Assembly: GCA_937996535.1 (NCBI GenBank)
Contig: CALKVF010000114.1
Coordinates: 1-32,860 of the forward strand
Origin: an uncultured Novosphingobium sp.
GTDB taxonomy: Bacteria > Pseudomonadota > Alphaproteobacteria > Sphingomonadales > Sphingomonadaceae
DNA: 32,860 nucleotides
Direction: 5' to 3'
A program made the translations under genes and the position numbers. Under the pieces are notes generated by a model. It was not told the origin of the DNA. It did not search any database and saw only the letters and a list, made by a program, of their open reading frames with translations. Positions 9,001-17,306 of this stretch are shown here, piece by piece. Within the stretch, counting starts at the first letter, position 1. Every line of letters begins with the position of its first letter.

Positions 9001-10686
9001 GGCGGCGGGGTCTTTGCCCGCAGCCTCAAGGAAATCCCGCTCAGCCCCGAAGTGCGCGCGATGCTGGGGCTGGAGGTCGACAGCATCGATCCCGACAGCC
9101 TGATCACCGCGATCCTCAAGGCCGAGGTCGACCTGCTGTGGTTCGGCGGGATCGGCACCTATGTGAAGGCCGCGGCAGAAAACAACGTGGCGGTGGGCGA
9201 TCCGGCCAATGACGCGCTGCGGATCGATGGCGGCGATGTGCGCGCCCGGGTGATCGGCGAAGGCGCGAACCTCGGCTGCACCCAGGCCGGGCGGATCGAA
9301 TTCGCGCTCAGCGGCGCAAACGGCCGGGGCGGCCGGATCAACACCGACTTCATCGACAATTCGGCCGGGGTCGACTGCTCGGACAACGAGGTCAACATCA
9401 AGATCGCGCTGGCCGGCGCCAAGCGCGCCGGGCGGATCGACGAGGCGGGCCGGGTCGCGCTGCTTGCGCAGATGACCGATGAGGTCGCCGACATCGTGCT
9501 TGAGGACAACCGGCTTCAGGCACTGGCGCTATCGATCGCGGCAGCCGGCGGGGCCCCCGCCGTGGCCGCGCAGGTGCGCCTGATCGAAACGCTCGAACAG
9601 GGCGGGCACCTCGATCGCAAGACCGAAGGGCTGGCCGACAGCGACACGCTGGTGCGCCGCGCTGCCGACGGGCAGGGGCTGACCCGCCCCGAACTGGCGG
9701 TGCTGTTGTCCTCGACCAAGCTGGTCCTGCAGGACGCGCTCGAAGGCTCGGCACTGGTCGACGATCCGGGGCTGGAGGGTGAGCTGCTGGGCAAGTTCCC
9801 GGCGCCGATGCGCGAAGCTTTCCGGCAGGACATCGCCGAGCACCGCCTGCGCCGCGAAATCATCGCCACCCGGATCGCCAACCGTATGGTCAACCGGCTG
9901 GGGCTGATCCATCCCTTCGAGCTGGCCGAAGAAGAAGGCGCGACTCTGGCCCAGGTCACCGCCGCCTTCGTCGCGGTCGAGCAGCTGCTGGGCATGGACA
10001 AGGTCTGGACCGCGATCGAGGACACCGCGATGCCAGAGGCCGCGCGGATCCTGCTGTTCGATCGCGCGGCATCCGCCGTGACCGACCACATGGCCGACGT
10101 GCTGCGGGTTTGCGGCGGCGGGATCGAGCCGTCGGCGCTCGTTGCCGCGCTCTCCGGCGGGGTCGCGGCGCTGATCGCGGAAAGCGACAGTCTGCTCACC
10201 GGCGAGGCCGCGGCCCAATCGCTGCGGATGCGCGCGGTGCTGACCGAAGCCGGCGCACCGGCGGATCTGGCGGCCATGGTCGCCCGGCTGTTCGATCTTG
10301 ATGGCACCATCGGGATTGCCCGGCTGGCCCGCGACAGTGGGGTTGCTCCCGGCGCGATCACCACGGCCTTCACCACGCTGGGCGCGGCGCTGGGGCTCGA
10401 CTGGGCGCAGATGACCGCCGCGCGGATGAGCCCGTCCGATCCGTGGGAACGCCTGCTGGTCAACGGCCTTGCGCGCGATTTCCAGCAGATGCGGCTCGAT
10501 TTCCTGCGCCGCGCGATGGCCGGCACGGGCAATCCGGCGGCCGCGGTGCAGCTGTGGGCCGACGCGCAAGCCGGCGCGATCAGCCAGTTCCGCACCGTGA
10601 TCACCCGCGCGCAGGCAGCCACCCCGGTCGCGCCGGCGATGCTCGCCCAAATCGCCAGCCAGGCCCGCGCGCTGCTCGGGCGCTAA
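6016..10686 (+). CDS. gdhB: NAD-specific glutamate dehydrogenase, large (180-kDa) type
   Basis: Very large (1556-residue) NAD-dependent glutamate dehydrogenase that converts L-glutamate and NAD+ to 2-oxoglutarate, ammonium and NADH, mainly for glutamate catabolism. The length matches the GDH-180 class. The N-terminal half (about 1-650) carries the ACT-like regulatory segments of this class, for example DDMPFLVDSIASTI near residue 75. The catalytic core lies in the second half: GGLRWSDRRDDFRTEVLGLM (about 757-776), VPTGAKGGFYPKQ (about 789-801), the Rossmann-region stretch VAGCGDMSGDVFGNG near 930, and GEGANLGCTQAGRIEF near 1080. GAGGAG about eight bases before the ATG supports the start. Promoter-like AT-rich DNA precedes it. 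The gene stands alone and converges on queG, overlapping it by four bases. The gene symbol follows Pseudomonas usage; some annotations call it gdh2. Confidence 0.96.
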   Translation: MTSKPVLQKAVAQRLAAAQLPGDAPLAADALDRAAAFMLDAAAKRGLARPAIAIESVAGAAGKRFMRVAVINDDMPFLVDSIASTIAAQGLAIDRLVHPIVAVRRDEAGTLTAIVEGEAAGEKRESMVYLETQRGDARQRRALEKALETTLADVRAAVADWPAMQAAMAADADACDDGEGAALLRWFKDGMLTQLGHLVHARDGRQSDALGICGKSATTLLGPISWERAFAWFDRPGARAPLIVKSNQPSNVHRRTPLDLFIVPRREQGQVTALSVHAGIWTSAALAAAPTQVPRMRAQLAEMTTRFGFSPHGHAGKALVHALTALPHDVLICFADADLERIATTTMSLIDRPRPRLTLVPAPLMRHLFAFVWIPRDIMSTGTRVQIAQMLAEACEGPVLDWAVQIEGSLALMRFVLDLPAVASLPDEAALDARLQAMLRGWSEAVEGEIAAAEEPSRAAAIAARFAEGFPLAYRTTYGPAEAARDIARLRRLAGEGEDGPRRDARLHAMAGDEPGTLRLKLYQRHGALALSDAVPALENFGFRVIEDLPTELDEGRLGTVHDFQLAIPAGQDAAALLARADVIEAAVANVLNGLAEDDPFNRLITAVDLSARGANLLRAWYRYLRQTGLNYSVPTAVDALQNAPGVTRALLALFAARHDPAFKGDRTAAETAAQDAIREGLAGVSAINDDRLLRQYRAVLEAVLRTNAFAPAGAEALAFKLDSAAVPGLPRPVPWREIFVYSRRVEGIHLRAGPVARGGLRWSDRRDDFRTEVLGLMKAQRVKNAVIVPTGAKGGFYPKQLPDPTRDREGWLTEGKDSYKLFIRTLLSITDNIAGGKVVHPAKVVIRDGEDPYFVVAADKGTATFSDTANGIAAEHDFWLDDAFASGGSNGYDHKAMGITAKGAWLSVQRHFLELGVDVQADPVRVAGCGDMSGDVFGNGMLLSKTIRLVAAFDHRHIFLDPAPDAAAAWAERSRMFALPRSSWDDYDKALISKGGGVFARSLKEIPLSPEVRAMLGLEVDSIDPDSLITAILKAEVDLLWFGGIGTYVKAAAENNVAVGDPANDALRIDGGDVRARVIGEGANLGCTQAGRIEFALSGANGRGGRINTDFIDNSAGVDCSDNEVNIKIALAGAKRAGRIDEAGRVALLAQMTDEVADIVLEDNRLQALALSIAAAGGAPAVAAQVRLIETLEQGGHLDRKTEGLADSDTLVRRAADGQGLTRPELAVLLSSTKLVLQDALEGSALVDDPGLEGELLGKFPAPMREAFRQDIAEHRLRREIIATRIANRMVNRLGLIHPFELAEEEGATLAQVTAAFVAVEQLLGMDKVWTAIEDTAMPEAARILLFDRAASAVTDHMADVLRVCGGGIEPSALVAALSGGVAALIAESDSLLTGEAAAQSLRMRAVLTEAGAPADLAAMVARLFDLDGTIGIARLARDSGVAPGAITTAFTTLGAALGLDWAQMTAARMSPSDPWERLLVNGLARDFQQMRLDFLRRAMAGTGNPAAAVQLWADAQAGAISQFRTVITRAQAATPVAPAMLAQIASQARALLGR

Positions 10687-11756
10687 GCGGAGGCCAGTCG
10701 ATGCTGCGCCCAGCGCGCGGCATCGGCCACCGCCGGGTCGGGATCGTCCAGCAGTGCGGCTACTGCGGGCAGCAGCGCGGGATCGCCGCTGTTGCCGGCG
10801 GCGTAGAGGCAGTTGCGCACCATCCGATCACGCCCGATGCGCTTGATCGGCGAGCCGGAGAACAGCGCGCGAAAGCCCGCGTCATCGAGCGCGAGCAGGT
10901 CGGCCAGCCGCGGCGCGACCAGTTCCGCGCGCGGCAGGAACGCCCGCATCGCGTGGGCGGCATCGGCGAACTTGTTCCACGGGCAGGCCGCCAAACAATC
11001 GTCGCAGCCATAGATCCGGTTGCCCAGCGCAGCGCGAAATTCGTCCGGGACCGGGCCCTTGTGCTCGATCGTGAGATAGGAAATGCAGCGCCGCGCATCG
11101 AGCCGGTAAGGCGCGGGAAACGCCGCGGTCGGGCAGGCCCGCTGGCAGGCATCGCACGACCCGCAGCGGTCCTCGCCCGGCGCATCAGGCGCGAAAGCCA
11201 GCGTGGTGTAGATCGCGCCCAGGAACAGCCAGTTGCCATGTTCGCGGCTGACCACATTGGTGTGCTTGCCCTGCCAGCCTAGCCCCGCCGCCGCGCCGAG
11301 CGGTTTTTCCATCACCGGGGCCGTATCGACGAACACCTTGACCCCAGCTTCGCCCAGCCCGCGTTTTTCGGCATCGGCCACCAGCCAGCGGGCGAGCGCT
11401 TTCAGCGCCTTCTTCACCGTGTCGTGATAGTCGCGCCCCTGGGCATAGACCGAGATCCGCCCCCGATCGCCCACCCCTTCAAGCGCGCGCGGATCCTGCG
11501 CCGGGGCATAGCTCATCCCCAGCGCGATCACACTTTGCGCCTCGTCCCACAGGCCTTGCGGGCTGCGGCGATGGTGGGCGCGGTCGGCCATCCACTCCAT
11601 CGCGCCGTGGTTACCCTCGGCCAACCAGGCATCGAGCCGCGCGGCGCGCACCGGATCTTCGCGCGCCGGGGTCACCCCGCAAGCGACAAAGCCCAGCCGC
11701 CGGGCTTCTTCGCCCAGGGCATCGCGCAGGGCAGTGATTGGCGCGGTGTTAACCAA
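10683..11756 (-). CDS. queG: Epoxyqueuosine reductase
   Basis: Cobalamin-dependent iron-sulfur enzyme that performs the last step of queuosine formation, reducing epoxyqueuosine to queuosine in tRNA (Asp, Asn, His, Tyr). The 357-residue protein shows the catalytic-acid segment VDTAPVMEKPLG (Asp144) and two [4Fe-4S] motifs, C198-x2-C201-x2-C204-x3-C208-P and C251-x2-C254-x3-C258-P, with an extra Cys234. The C-terminal region looks like a HEAT-type helical tail, as in known QueG. The start is a TTG at 11754-11756, chosen because the family N-terminus (LGEEARRLGFVACGV) begins close to it and no ATG is available there. AGGA lies close upstream. The stop (TAG) shares bases with the converging gdhB stop (TAA). 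The divergent ABC transporter start is 67 bases away. Confidence 0.95.
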   Translation of the reverse strand: MVNTAPITALRDALGEEARRLGFVACGVTPAREDPVRAARLDAWLAEGNHGAMEWMADRAHHRRSPQGLWDEAQSVIALGMSYAPAQDPRALEGVGDRGRISVYAQGRDYHDTVKKALKALARWLVADAEKRGLGEAGVKVFVDTAPVMEKPLGAAAGLGWQGKHTNVVSREHGNWLFLGAIYTTLAFAPDAPGEDRCGSCDACQRACPTAAFPAPYRLDARRCISYLTIEHKGPVPDEFRAALGNRIYGCDDCLAACPWNKFADAAHAMRAFLPRAELVAPRLADLLALDDAGFRALFSGSPIKRIGRDRMVRNCLYAAGNSGDPALLPAVAALLDDPDPAVADAARWAQHRLASA

Positions 11757-11823
11757 GTTTCCTGTTGCTCCTGTTCACGCGGGGCGCACTATGGCCCGGC
11801 CCATGGAACTAGGGGAATGGCAA

Positions 11824-12792
11824 ATGGGGAGCAACGCCGCAGGTGATGCCGCGCGCCCCCTCGCGATCGAGGCGCGCGGACTGGTCAAGCGGTTCGAGGG
11901 GTTCACCGCGGTCGACGGGGTCGATCTGGCGGTGCCCGAAGGCGCGATCTACGGCATCCTCGGCCCCAACGGCGCGGGCAAGACCACGACCCTGCGGATG
12001 CTGCTCGGGATTATCGATCTCGATGCGGGGCTGCGCCGGGTGCTCGGCCATGAGCGCCCGCACGAAGTGGCCCACACAATCGGCTACCTGCCCGAGGAGC
12101 GCGGCCTCTATCCCGCGATGAAGGCCTATGAGGCGATCGCCTTTCTCGGCGCGCTGCGCGGGCTGCCGCTGGCCGAAGGGCGGCGGCGGGGCAAGGCCCT
12201 GCTCGAACAGCACGGGCTGGGCTATGCCATCGACCGCCAGATCCGCCAGCTGTCCAAGGGCATGGCCCAGCAGGTCCAGCTGCTCGGCACGCTGGTGCAT
12301 GAACCGCGGCTGGTGGTGTTTGACGAACCGTTTTCGGGGCTCGACGCGCTCAACCAGGGCAAGCTCGAACAGATGATCCGCGCACTCGCCGCCAAGGGCA
12401 CCACGGTGATCTTCTCCACCCATGTCATCGCCCATGCCGAGCGCCTGTGCGACGAAGTGGCGATCATCGCCGGGGGCAAGGTGCCTTTCGCCGGTCCGGT
12501 CGATGTCGCGCGGGACCGGATCCGCCCGCAGGTCAGGCTCGAAACCCGCGCCGCCGACGGGCCGTGGCGCGCCGCGCTGCCTGCCGATGCCCGCCGCGAA
12601 GGCGCGCTGTGGTGCTTTTCGCTCCCCGAAAGCGGGGTTGAACCCCTCCTGCGCGCACTGATCGAGGGCGAGGCGGGGATCCTCTCGCTGTCGATCGAGC
12701 GTGCCGGGCTCCACGATGCGTTTGTTGCCATTGCCGGCGAAGCGGCCGCCCGCGCGCTCGCCGCCGCCCCCGAACCGGAGCCCAGCCGATGA
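11824..12792 (+). CDS. ABC transporter ATP-binding protein, NatA/YhaQ-like
   Basis: ATPase subunit (322 residues) of an ABC-2-type exporter. Visible motifs are Walker A GPNGAGKTT (47-55), signature LSKGMAQQVQ (about 143-152), Walker B LVVFDEP (about 163-169), D-loop SGLD and the switch His in FSTHV (about His200). The Q-loop position reads GYLPEERGLYP, with Glu in place of Gln, a pattern seen in the NatA/YhaQ subgroup. About 100 C-terminal residues form the extra domain common to this subgroup. The ATG at 11824 is preferred because AGGGGA lies seven bases upstream, although in-frame ATGs occur earlier. The stop overlaps the permease start as ATGA. The substrate is unknown; in NatAB it is sodium. 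Confidence 0.93.
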   Translation: MGSNAAGDAARPLAIEARGLVKRFEGFTAVDGVDLAVPEGAIYGILGPNGAGKTTTLRMLLGIIDLDAGLRRVLGHERPHEVAHTIGYLPEERGLYPAMKAYEAIAFLGALRGLPLAEGRRRGKALLEQHGLGYAIDRQIRQLSKGMAQQVQLLGTLVHEPRLVVFDEPFSGLDALNQGKLEQMIRALAAKGTTVIFSTHVIAHAERLCDEVAIIAGGKVPFAGPVDVARDRIRPQVRLETRAADGPWRAALPADARREGALWCFSLPESGVEPLLRALIEGEAGILSLSIERAGLHDAFVAIAGEAAARALAAAPEPEPSR

Positions 12793-14030
12793 CCGCCCCT
12801 GCCCGCACCGGCCGCCTTTCCACCCTGGCCGCAGCCCTGGTGGTTGCGCGGCGCGACTTTACCGCGATCCTGCTCTCGCGCAGCTTCCTGTTCTTCCTGC
12901 TCGGCCCGCTGTTTCCGCTGCTGGTCGGCGGGCTGGCCGGGGGGATCGGGCAAAAGGTGCAGGACAGCGCCGATCGCCCCGAACTCGGCGTAGCGATGAG
13001 CCGGGCCGACATTGCCCAATTGCGCGTGGCGCACTGGCGGCTCGCCCCGCAGCTCGGCCCGGCGCTGCCCGAACTGGTGGTGCTGGCTGAAGTGCCGCCG
13101 GGCGAAACCTTCGACCCGGTCCGCGCAATGCGCCGCGACCGGGCCAATCTTGCCGCGATCCTCAGCGGCAGCCTTGCCCATCCGGTGCTGACCGGCCCCG
13201 CCGAACGGATTACCGGCTGGCAGGGCCGGGTCGCGCTGCTCACCGCCGAAGCCCAGCGCAGTGCGCCCGCCGCCACCCCCTCGGTGCGGCTGGCCCCGAT
13301 CGCCACCAGCACCGCCGACCAGACCCACGGCCGGGTGGTGACCGCGCAGCTCGGCCAGACGGTGCTGTTCCTGCTGACCATGCTGCTCGCCGGGATGGTG
13401 CTATCCAACCTGGTCGAGGAGAAGGGCAACAAGATCATCGAAGTGCTCGCCGCCGCGATCCCGATGGACGCGGTGTTCCTGGGCAAGCTGTTCGCCATGC
13501 TCGCGGTGTCGTGGGTCGGGATCTCGGTCTGGGCGCTGGCGGGCGGCGCGGTCTGGCTGGGGGCGGGACACAGCCTCGCGGACTATCCCGCGCCAGCGGT
13601 GGGCTGGGCGGCGTTCCTCGGGCTCGGCGTCGTCTATTTCTCGCTTGGCTACCTGCTGCTTGGCTCGATCTTCCTGGCGATCGGCTCGATGGCAACCACC
13701 GTGCGCGAAGTGCAGACCCTGTCGATGCCGGTGACCATGCTCCAGCTGCTCAACTTCTTCTTCGCCAGCTACGCGATGGCCCAGCCGGGCACCTGGATCG
13801 AATTCACCGCGATGGCCGTGCCGTTCAGTTCGCCCTTCACCATGCTGGCGCGGGCCGCGCAAAGCCCGGCGCTGTGGCCCCATGCCGCAGCGATCGGCTG
13901 GCAGCTGGTCTGGGTGGCGGTGCTGGTGCGGCTGGGCGCTGCGCTGTTCCGCACGCGGGTGATGCAGAGCGGGCCCAAGCGCGCGCCGCGCCGCCGCTGG
14001 TGGCGCCGCGCGGCCCCCGTCACGCCCTGA
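12789..14030 (+). CDS. ABC-2 type transporter permease, NatB/YhaP-like
   Basis: Integral membrane subunit (413 residues) paired with the preceding ATPase and translationally coupled to it through ATGA. The topology matches NatB-like ABC-2 permeases: one membrane segment near residues 30-48 (SFLFFLLGPLFPLLVGGL), then a soluble extracytoplasmic stretch of about 130 residues, then five or six segments from about residue 190 (VLFLLTMLLAGMVLSN) to residue 390. The sequence NLVEEKGNKIIEVLAAAIP (about 202-220) is the conserved cytoplasmic loop of this family. The C-terminus is strongly basic (RAPRRRWWRRA). The pair probably exports a small ion or compound across the inner membrane. No regulator or third subunit is adjacent. 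Confidence 0.92.
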   Translation: MTAPARTGRLSTLAAALVVARRDFTAILLSRSFLFFLLGPLFPLLVGGLAGGIGQKVQDSADRPELGVAMSRADIAQLRVAHWRLAPQLGPALPELVVLAEVPPGETFDPVRAMRRDRANLAAILSGSLAHPVLTGPAERITGWQGRVALLTAEAQRSAPAATPSVRLAPIATSTADQTHGRVVTAQLGQTVLFLLTMLLAGMVLSNLVEEKGNKIIEVLAAAIPMDAVFLGKLFAMLAVSWVGISVWALAGGAVWLGAGHSLADYPAPAVGWAAFLGLGVVYFSLGYLLLGSIFLAIGSMATTVREVQTLSMPVTMLQLLNFFFASYAMAQPGTWIEFTAMAVPFSSPFTMLARAAQSPALWPHAAAIGWQLVWVAVLVRLGAALFRTRVMQSGPKRAPRRRWWRRAAPVTP

Positions 14031-14061
14031 CACGCAGGCCGCGCAGTTTGCCGAGGCCCTA

Positions 14062-14091
14062 TTGACTCTTAGGTAAGTTGCTGCGGATAAG
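14062..14091 (+). promoter_or_regulatory. Candidate sigma-70-type promoter of the CYP153 gene
   Basis: TTGACT (14062-14067) resembles a -35 box. It is followed after 17-18 bases by GGATAAG (14085-14091), which contains a weak -10 (GATAAG). The pair sits about 50 bases upstream of the P450 start in a 110-base gap after the ABC permease. This suggests the P450 has its own promoter, but it is a pattern match only. Confidence 0.35.
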
Positions 14092-14140
14092 TTCCAAAGC
14101 GCAACGGATCGCAAGAGATTCGTGCCTGAGAGGAATTTCC

Positions 14141-15475
14141 ATGGCCACCCAACCGCTTGCCGACCAGAAGCCGACCTATCGCTCCTCGCCCAGCGCGACC
14201 GAAGCCTTCGAGGGCTGGCTCAAGGAACACCAGCAGGATATGCCGGTCCACACCCATCCGTGGGACGTGTCGCGCTCGGACATCTATGCCGAGGACCGCT
14301 GGCAGCCGATCTTCGCCGAGATGCGCGCCCAGGCCCCGGTCAACAAGGTCACCGGCACGCCCTATGGCGATTTCTGGAACGTCACCACGATCAAGACCAT
14401 CCAGCACGTCGAATCGCTGCCGGAACTGTTTTCCTCGTCGTGGGAGTTTGGCGGGATCACGATCGGCGATCCGCCGGCCGATACCACGCCCGAACACCTT
14501 GCCGAACGCCGCCTGCCGATGTTCATCGCGATGGACCGCCCCGATCACACCGGCCAGCGCCGCACCGTGGCCCCGGCCTTTACCCCTGCTGAAATCGAAA
14601 AGCTGGCCGCCGAAGTGCGCGCCCGCACCCAGGCCACGCTGGATAGCCTGCCGTGGGGCGAACAGTTCGACTGGGTCGACAAGGTCTCGATCGAACTGAC
14701 CACCGGGATGCTCGCGATCCTGTTCGGCTTCCCGTGGGAAGACCGCCGCCTGCTGACCTTCTGGTCGGACTGGGCGGGCGATGTCGAACTGGGCCTGGCC
14801 CGCGAATTGCAGGATCTGCGCTGGGAAATCTTCGGTGAAATGGCCGGCTATTTCCAGCGCCTGTGGGTCGAACGCGTCAACGCCCCGCCGAGCCGCGATC
14901 TCATTTCGATGATGATCCATTCGGACGCGATGAACCACATGAGCCCGCAGGAATTCATGGGCAACCTGATCCTGCTGATCGTGGGCGGCAACGACACCAC
15001 CCGCAACACCATGTCGGGCATCGTTCACGCGCTTGACAAGTTCCCCGATCAGCGTGCGATCTTTGAAAACGATCCCTCGGTGATCCCCAACGCGGTGCAG
15101 GAATGCATCCGCTATGTCACCCCGCTGGCGCACATGCGCCGCACCGCGACTGCCGATGCCGACCTGTTCGGCAACCAGATCAAGAAGGGCGACAAGCTGC
15201 TGCTGTGGTACATCTCGGGCAACCGTGACGAAGACGTGTTCCCCGATGCCGACAAGCTGATCATCACCCGCGAGAATGCCCGCCGGCACGTGGCCTTCGG
15301 CTATGGCATCCACCGCTGCGTGGGCGCACGGCTGGCCGAACTCCAGCTCAAGATCCTGATGGAAGAAATGCACGCCCGGCGGATGCGGGTGGACGTGACC
15401 GGCAAGGTCGAACGCGTCCGCGCCAACTTCGTCCACGGCTTCCGCAAGCTCGAAGTCACGCTCAGCAAGTTCTGA
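14141..15475 (+). CDS. Cytochrome P450, CYP153-type alkane/fatty-acid terminal hydroxylase
   Basis: Soluble bacterial P450 of 444 residues. Heme ligation motif FGYGIHRCVG with Cys393; I-helix oxygen-activation motif GGNDTT (282-287); ExxR at Glu321-Arg324. The stretches LPMFIAMDRPDHTGQRRTV (125-143) and LLIVGGNDTTRNTMSG (278-293) are the characteristic sequences of the CYP153 family, whose members hydroxylate the terminal carbon of medium-chain alkanes and related compounds using electrons from a ferredoxin and ferredoxin reductase. GAGAGGA six bases before the ATG fixes the start. No ferredoxin, reductase, alcohol dehydrogenase or AraC regulator is adjacent, unlike many CYP153 operons. A hairpin terminator follows immediately, so it appears monocistronic. 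The exact substrate is not deducible. Confidence 0.93.
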   Translation: MATQPLADQKPTYRSSPSATEAFEGWLKEHQQDMPVHTHPWDVSRSDIYAEDRWQPIFAEMRAQAPVNKVTGTPYGDFWNVTTIKTIQHVESLPELFSSSWEFGGITIGDPPADTTPEHLAERRLPMFIAMDRPDHTGQRRTVAPAFTPAEIEKLAAEVRARTQATLDSLPWGEQFDWVDKVSIELTTGMLAILFGFPWEDRRLLTFWSDWAGDVELGLARELQDLRWEIFGEMAGYFQRLWVERVNAPPSRDLISMMIHSDAMNHMSPQEFMGNLILLIVGGNDTTRNTMSGIVHALDKFPDQRAIFENDPSVIPNAVQECIRYVTPLAHMRRTATADADLFGNQIKKGDKLLLWYISGNRDEDVFPDADKLIITRENARRHVAFGYGIHRCVGARLAELQLKILMEEMHARRMRVDVTGKVERVRANFVHGFRKLEVTLSKF

Positions 15476-15493
15476 GCTGCCAAGACCGGAAAA

Positions 15494-15532
15494 CAGCAAA
15501 GGGCGGGCCCGCAAGGGTTCGCCCTTTTTGCT
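15494..15532. terminator. Rho-independent terminator between convergent genes
   Basis: The arms AAAGGGCG (15498-15505) and CGCCCTTT (15520-15527) form an 8-bp stem with a 14-base loop, followed by further T residues. Flanking CAGC / GCTG bases can extend the stem past a small bulge. A-rich and T-rich flanks on both sides make it usable in both directions, for the P450 gene and for the converging membrane-protein gene that ends at 15537. Confidence 0.8.
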
Positions 15533-15536
15533 GCGT

Positions 15537-17306
15537 CTAACGCACCACCCGCCAGACCATCAGCCCCGATTGCCGGGGCATCGGCATGGGGCGCAGCCAT
15601 GCCGGTGGGCGATTGTCCGCCAGCGCCGCCATCAGCCCGTGGGGCGCGGCGCGGCGATAGGTGGCGGCCTCGGTCAGGCCCGGGCAGATCGCGACGAAGC
15701 CGACGTCATGGGCTGCGGCGATCTGCTGCGCGGCGGCGGGATCGACGATGAACGCCGCGATCACATCGTGCAGCGCCGCGGGCGCGCGGTGGTGCGCGGT
15801 CGCCACCACCCGGTGCCGGGTTTGGGTGAGGATTGCGGGGCCAAGGTCGATCGGGGCAAGGATCGTTGCCGGCACCTCGCGCGCCAGCAGCGGCGCGGCG
15901 GCGCGCAGGTCGCAAGCGGCAAGCGCCGAGCCCGGCAGCTGCGAGGTCGTCTCGGGAAACAGCGCAGCCCCGGCCCGCAGCGGCAAGGCCGGCATAACCG
16001 CCAGCGCCATTCCGCCCAGCGCCGCCAGCCGTTTCAATGGGGCACGGATCCGCCGCGCCGCGCCGTGCCATTGCCACAGCTGCCAGCCCAGCGGCACGGC
16101 GGCAAAGGCGCAGGCAAAGCCCGAAGCTCGCGCCACCATCACGGCCAGCACCAGCGCGCCGCCCAGCAGCAGCGCATAGTCGCACCAGAATTCGCGCAGC
16201 CAGCCGTGCGAACGGCGCCACAGCCGCACACTGGCAATCAGTCCCAGCAGCGGCGGCACGATCATCTGCGCAATCACCGGCAGCGGCTGGAGCCACACCG
16301 GGCGGCCTTCGAGAACATTGTCATACCAGAATTGGCGCACCAGCGGATCCAGCCCGCCAAACGGCCCGGCGCGGCAGGCTGGCGCAATGCCCAGCAGCGC
16401 GCCCGCCGCGACCAGCGCGATTACGCCCAGCCCGGCCGCGATCCGCCAACCCGCCACGCGCGGCAGCAGCGCGAGCGCGCTCACCCCGGCAGCGGCGATC
16501 CACAGCGCGGCAAGATAGGCAGGGGATAGCGTGTCGCAATGGCTCGCCAGATCGGCCAGCCCGCGCGTGCCGAGAAAGGCCACCGTGCCAACCAGCGCGA
16601 GCGCCTGGACATAGCCGGCAAGCAAGGCCGCCGAGCCCGGCTCGCGCAGCCAGCGCAGCGCCATGACGCCGCCAAACAGCGCCGCCAACGGGAGCAGTTC
16701 AAGGCTGATGGTCATGCCCAGCGCCAAGGCGGCCCCCGCACCCCAACCGGCCAGCTGCGGGCGGCGGGCGGCAAGGCTGCCAAGCGCGGCCAGCGCGCAG
16801 ACGATCTGCCAGCCGTGGTGATCGATCCGCAGTGGCTGCATCTGCCCTGCCGTCGGGGTCAAGAGCGCCGGCACCACGCAGGCATAGGGCAGCACCGGCG
16901 CGCCGAGCACCCGCCAGGCCAGCCGCCCGGCAAAGCCCAACGCCGCGCCAAGGGTGAGCAGCGGGACCAGCACCAGCGCCGCGCGTTCGGCCAGATCCGC
17001 GCCCAACAACGGGCGCAGCAGCAACTGGATCAGCCACAGCGGCAGATCGACCAGCCGCGACCAGTGCATCGCCATGCCGTGGGGCGGATCGACCCGGTAT
17101 TGGTGGAGATCGAAAAAGTCCTGCCCGGCGAGCAGATCGCGCACTTCAACCACGCGCAGGGCATCGTCGGCATCGGGCAGGGCCAGCCCCGCGATTGCGC
17201 GCCAGGATGCCGCCACGAAGATCGCGCTGACCGCCAGCCAGATCAGGGCGGCGGGGATCACCCACTCGCGCGACCAGGCCGGCCGGCGGCGTTCGATGAA
17301 GATCAT
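15537..17306 (-). CDS. Polytopic GT-C-like membrane protein (possible lipid-linked sugar transferase)
   Basis: Large inner-membrane protein of 589 residues with about 11-13 predicted hydrophobic segments spread through the first 430 residues and a soluble C-terminal part. The first extracytoplasmic loop carries PDADDALR (Asp45, Asp47, Asp48) and then MHWSRLVDLP, and a later loop has LRIDHHGWQ (Asp162, His163, His164). Acidic residues in the first loop and a DHH-type motif recall GT-C transferases of the STT3/AglB kind, which use polyprenyl-phosphate sugars; this is a resemblance, not a proven assignment. Its ATG overlaps the stop of the upstream GtrA gene (ATGA), so it is the third gene of a coupled trio, which supports a role in transferring a sugar outside the membrane. 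Homologues are usually left as hypothetical. Confidence 0.7.
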   Translation of the reverse strand: MIFIERRRPAWSREWVIPAALIWLAVSAIFVAASWRAIAGLALPDADDALRVVEVRDLLAGQDFFDLHQYRVDPPHGMAMHWSRLVDLPLWLIQLLLRPLLGADLAERAALVLVPLLTLGAALGFAGRLAWRVLGAPVLPYACVVPALLTPTAGQMQPLRIDHHGWQIVCALAALGSLAARRPQLAGWGAGAALALGMTISLELLPLAALFGGVMALRWLREPGSAALLAGYVQALALVGTVAFLGTRGLADLASHCDTLSPAYLAALWIAAAGVSALALLPRVAGWRIAAGLGVIALVAAGALLGIAPACRAGPFGGLDPLVRQFWYDNVLEGRPVWLQPLPVIAQMIVPPLLGLIASVRLWRRSHGWLREFWCDYALLLGGALVLAVMVARASGFACAFAAVPLGWQLWQWHGAARRIRAPLKRLAALGGMALAVMPALPLRAGAALFPETTSQLPGSALAACDLRAAAPLLAREVPATILAPIDLGPAILTQTRHRVVATAHHRAPAALHDVIAAFIVDPAAAQQIAAAHDVGFVAICPGLTEAATYRRAAPHGLMAALADNRPPAWLRPMPMPRQSGLMVWRVVR

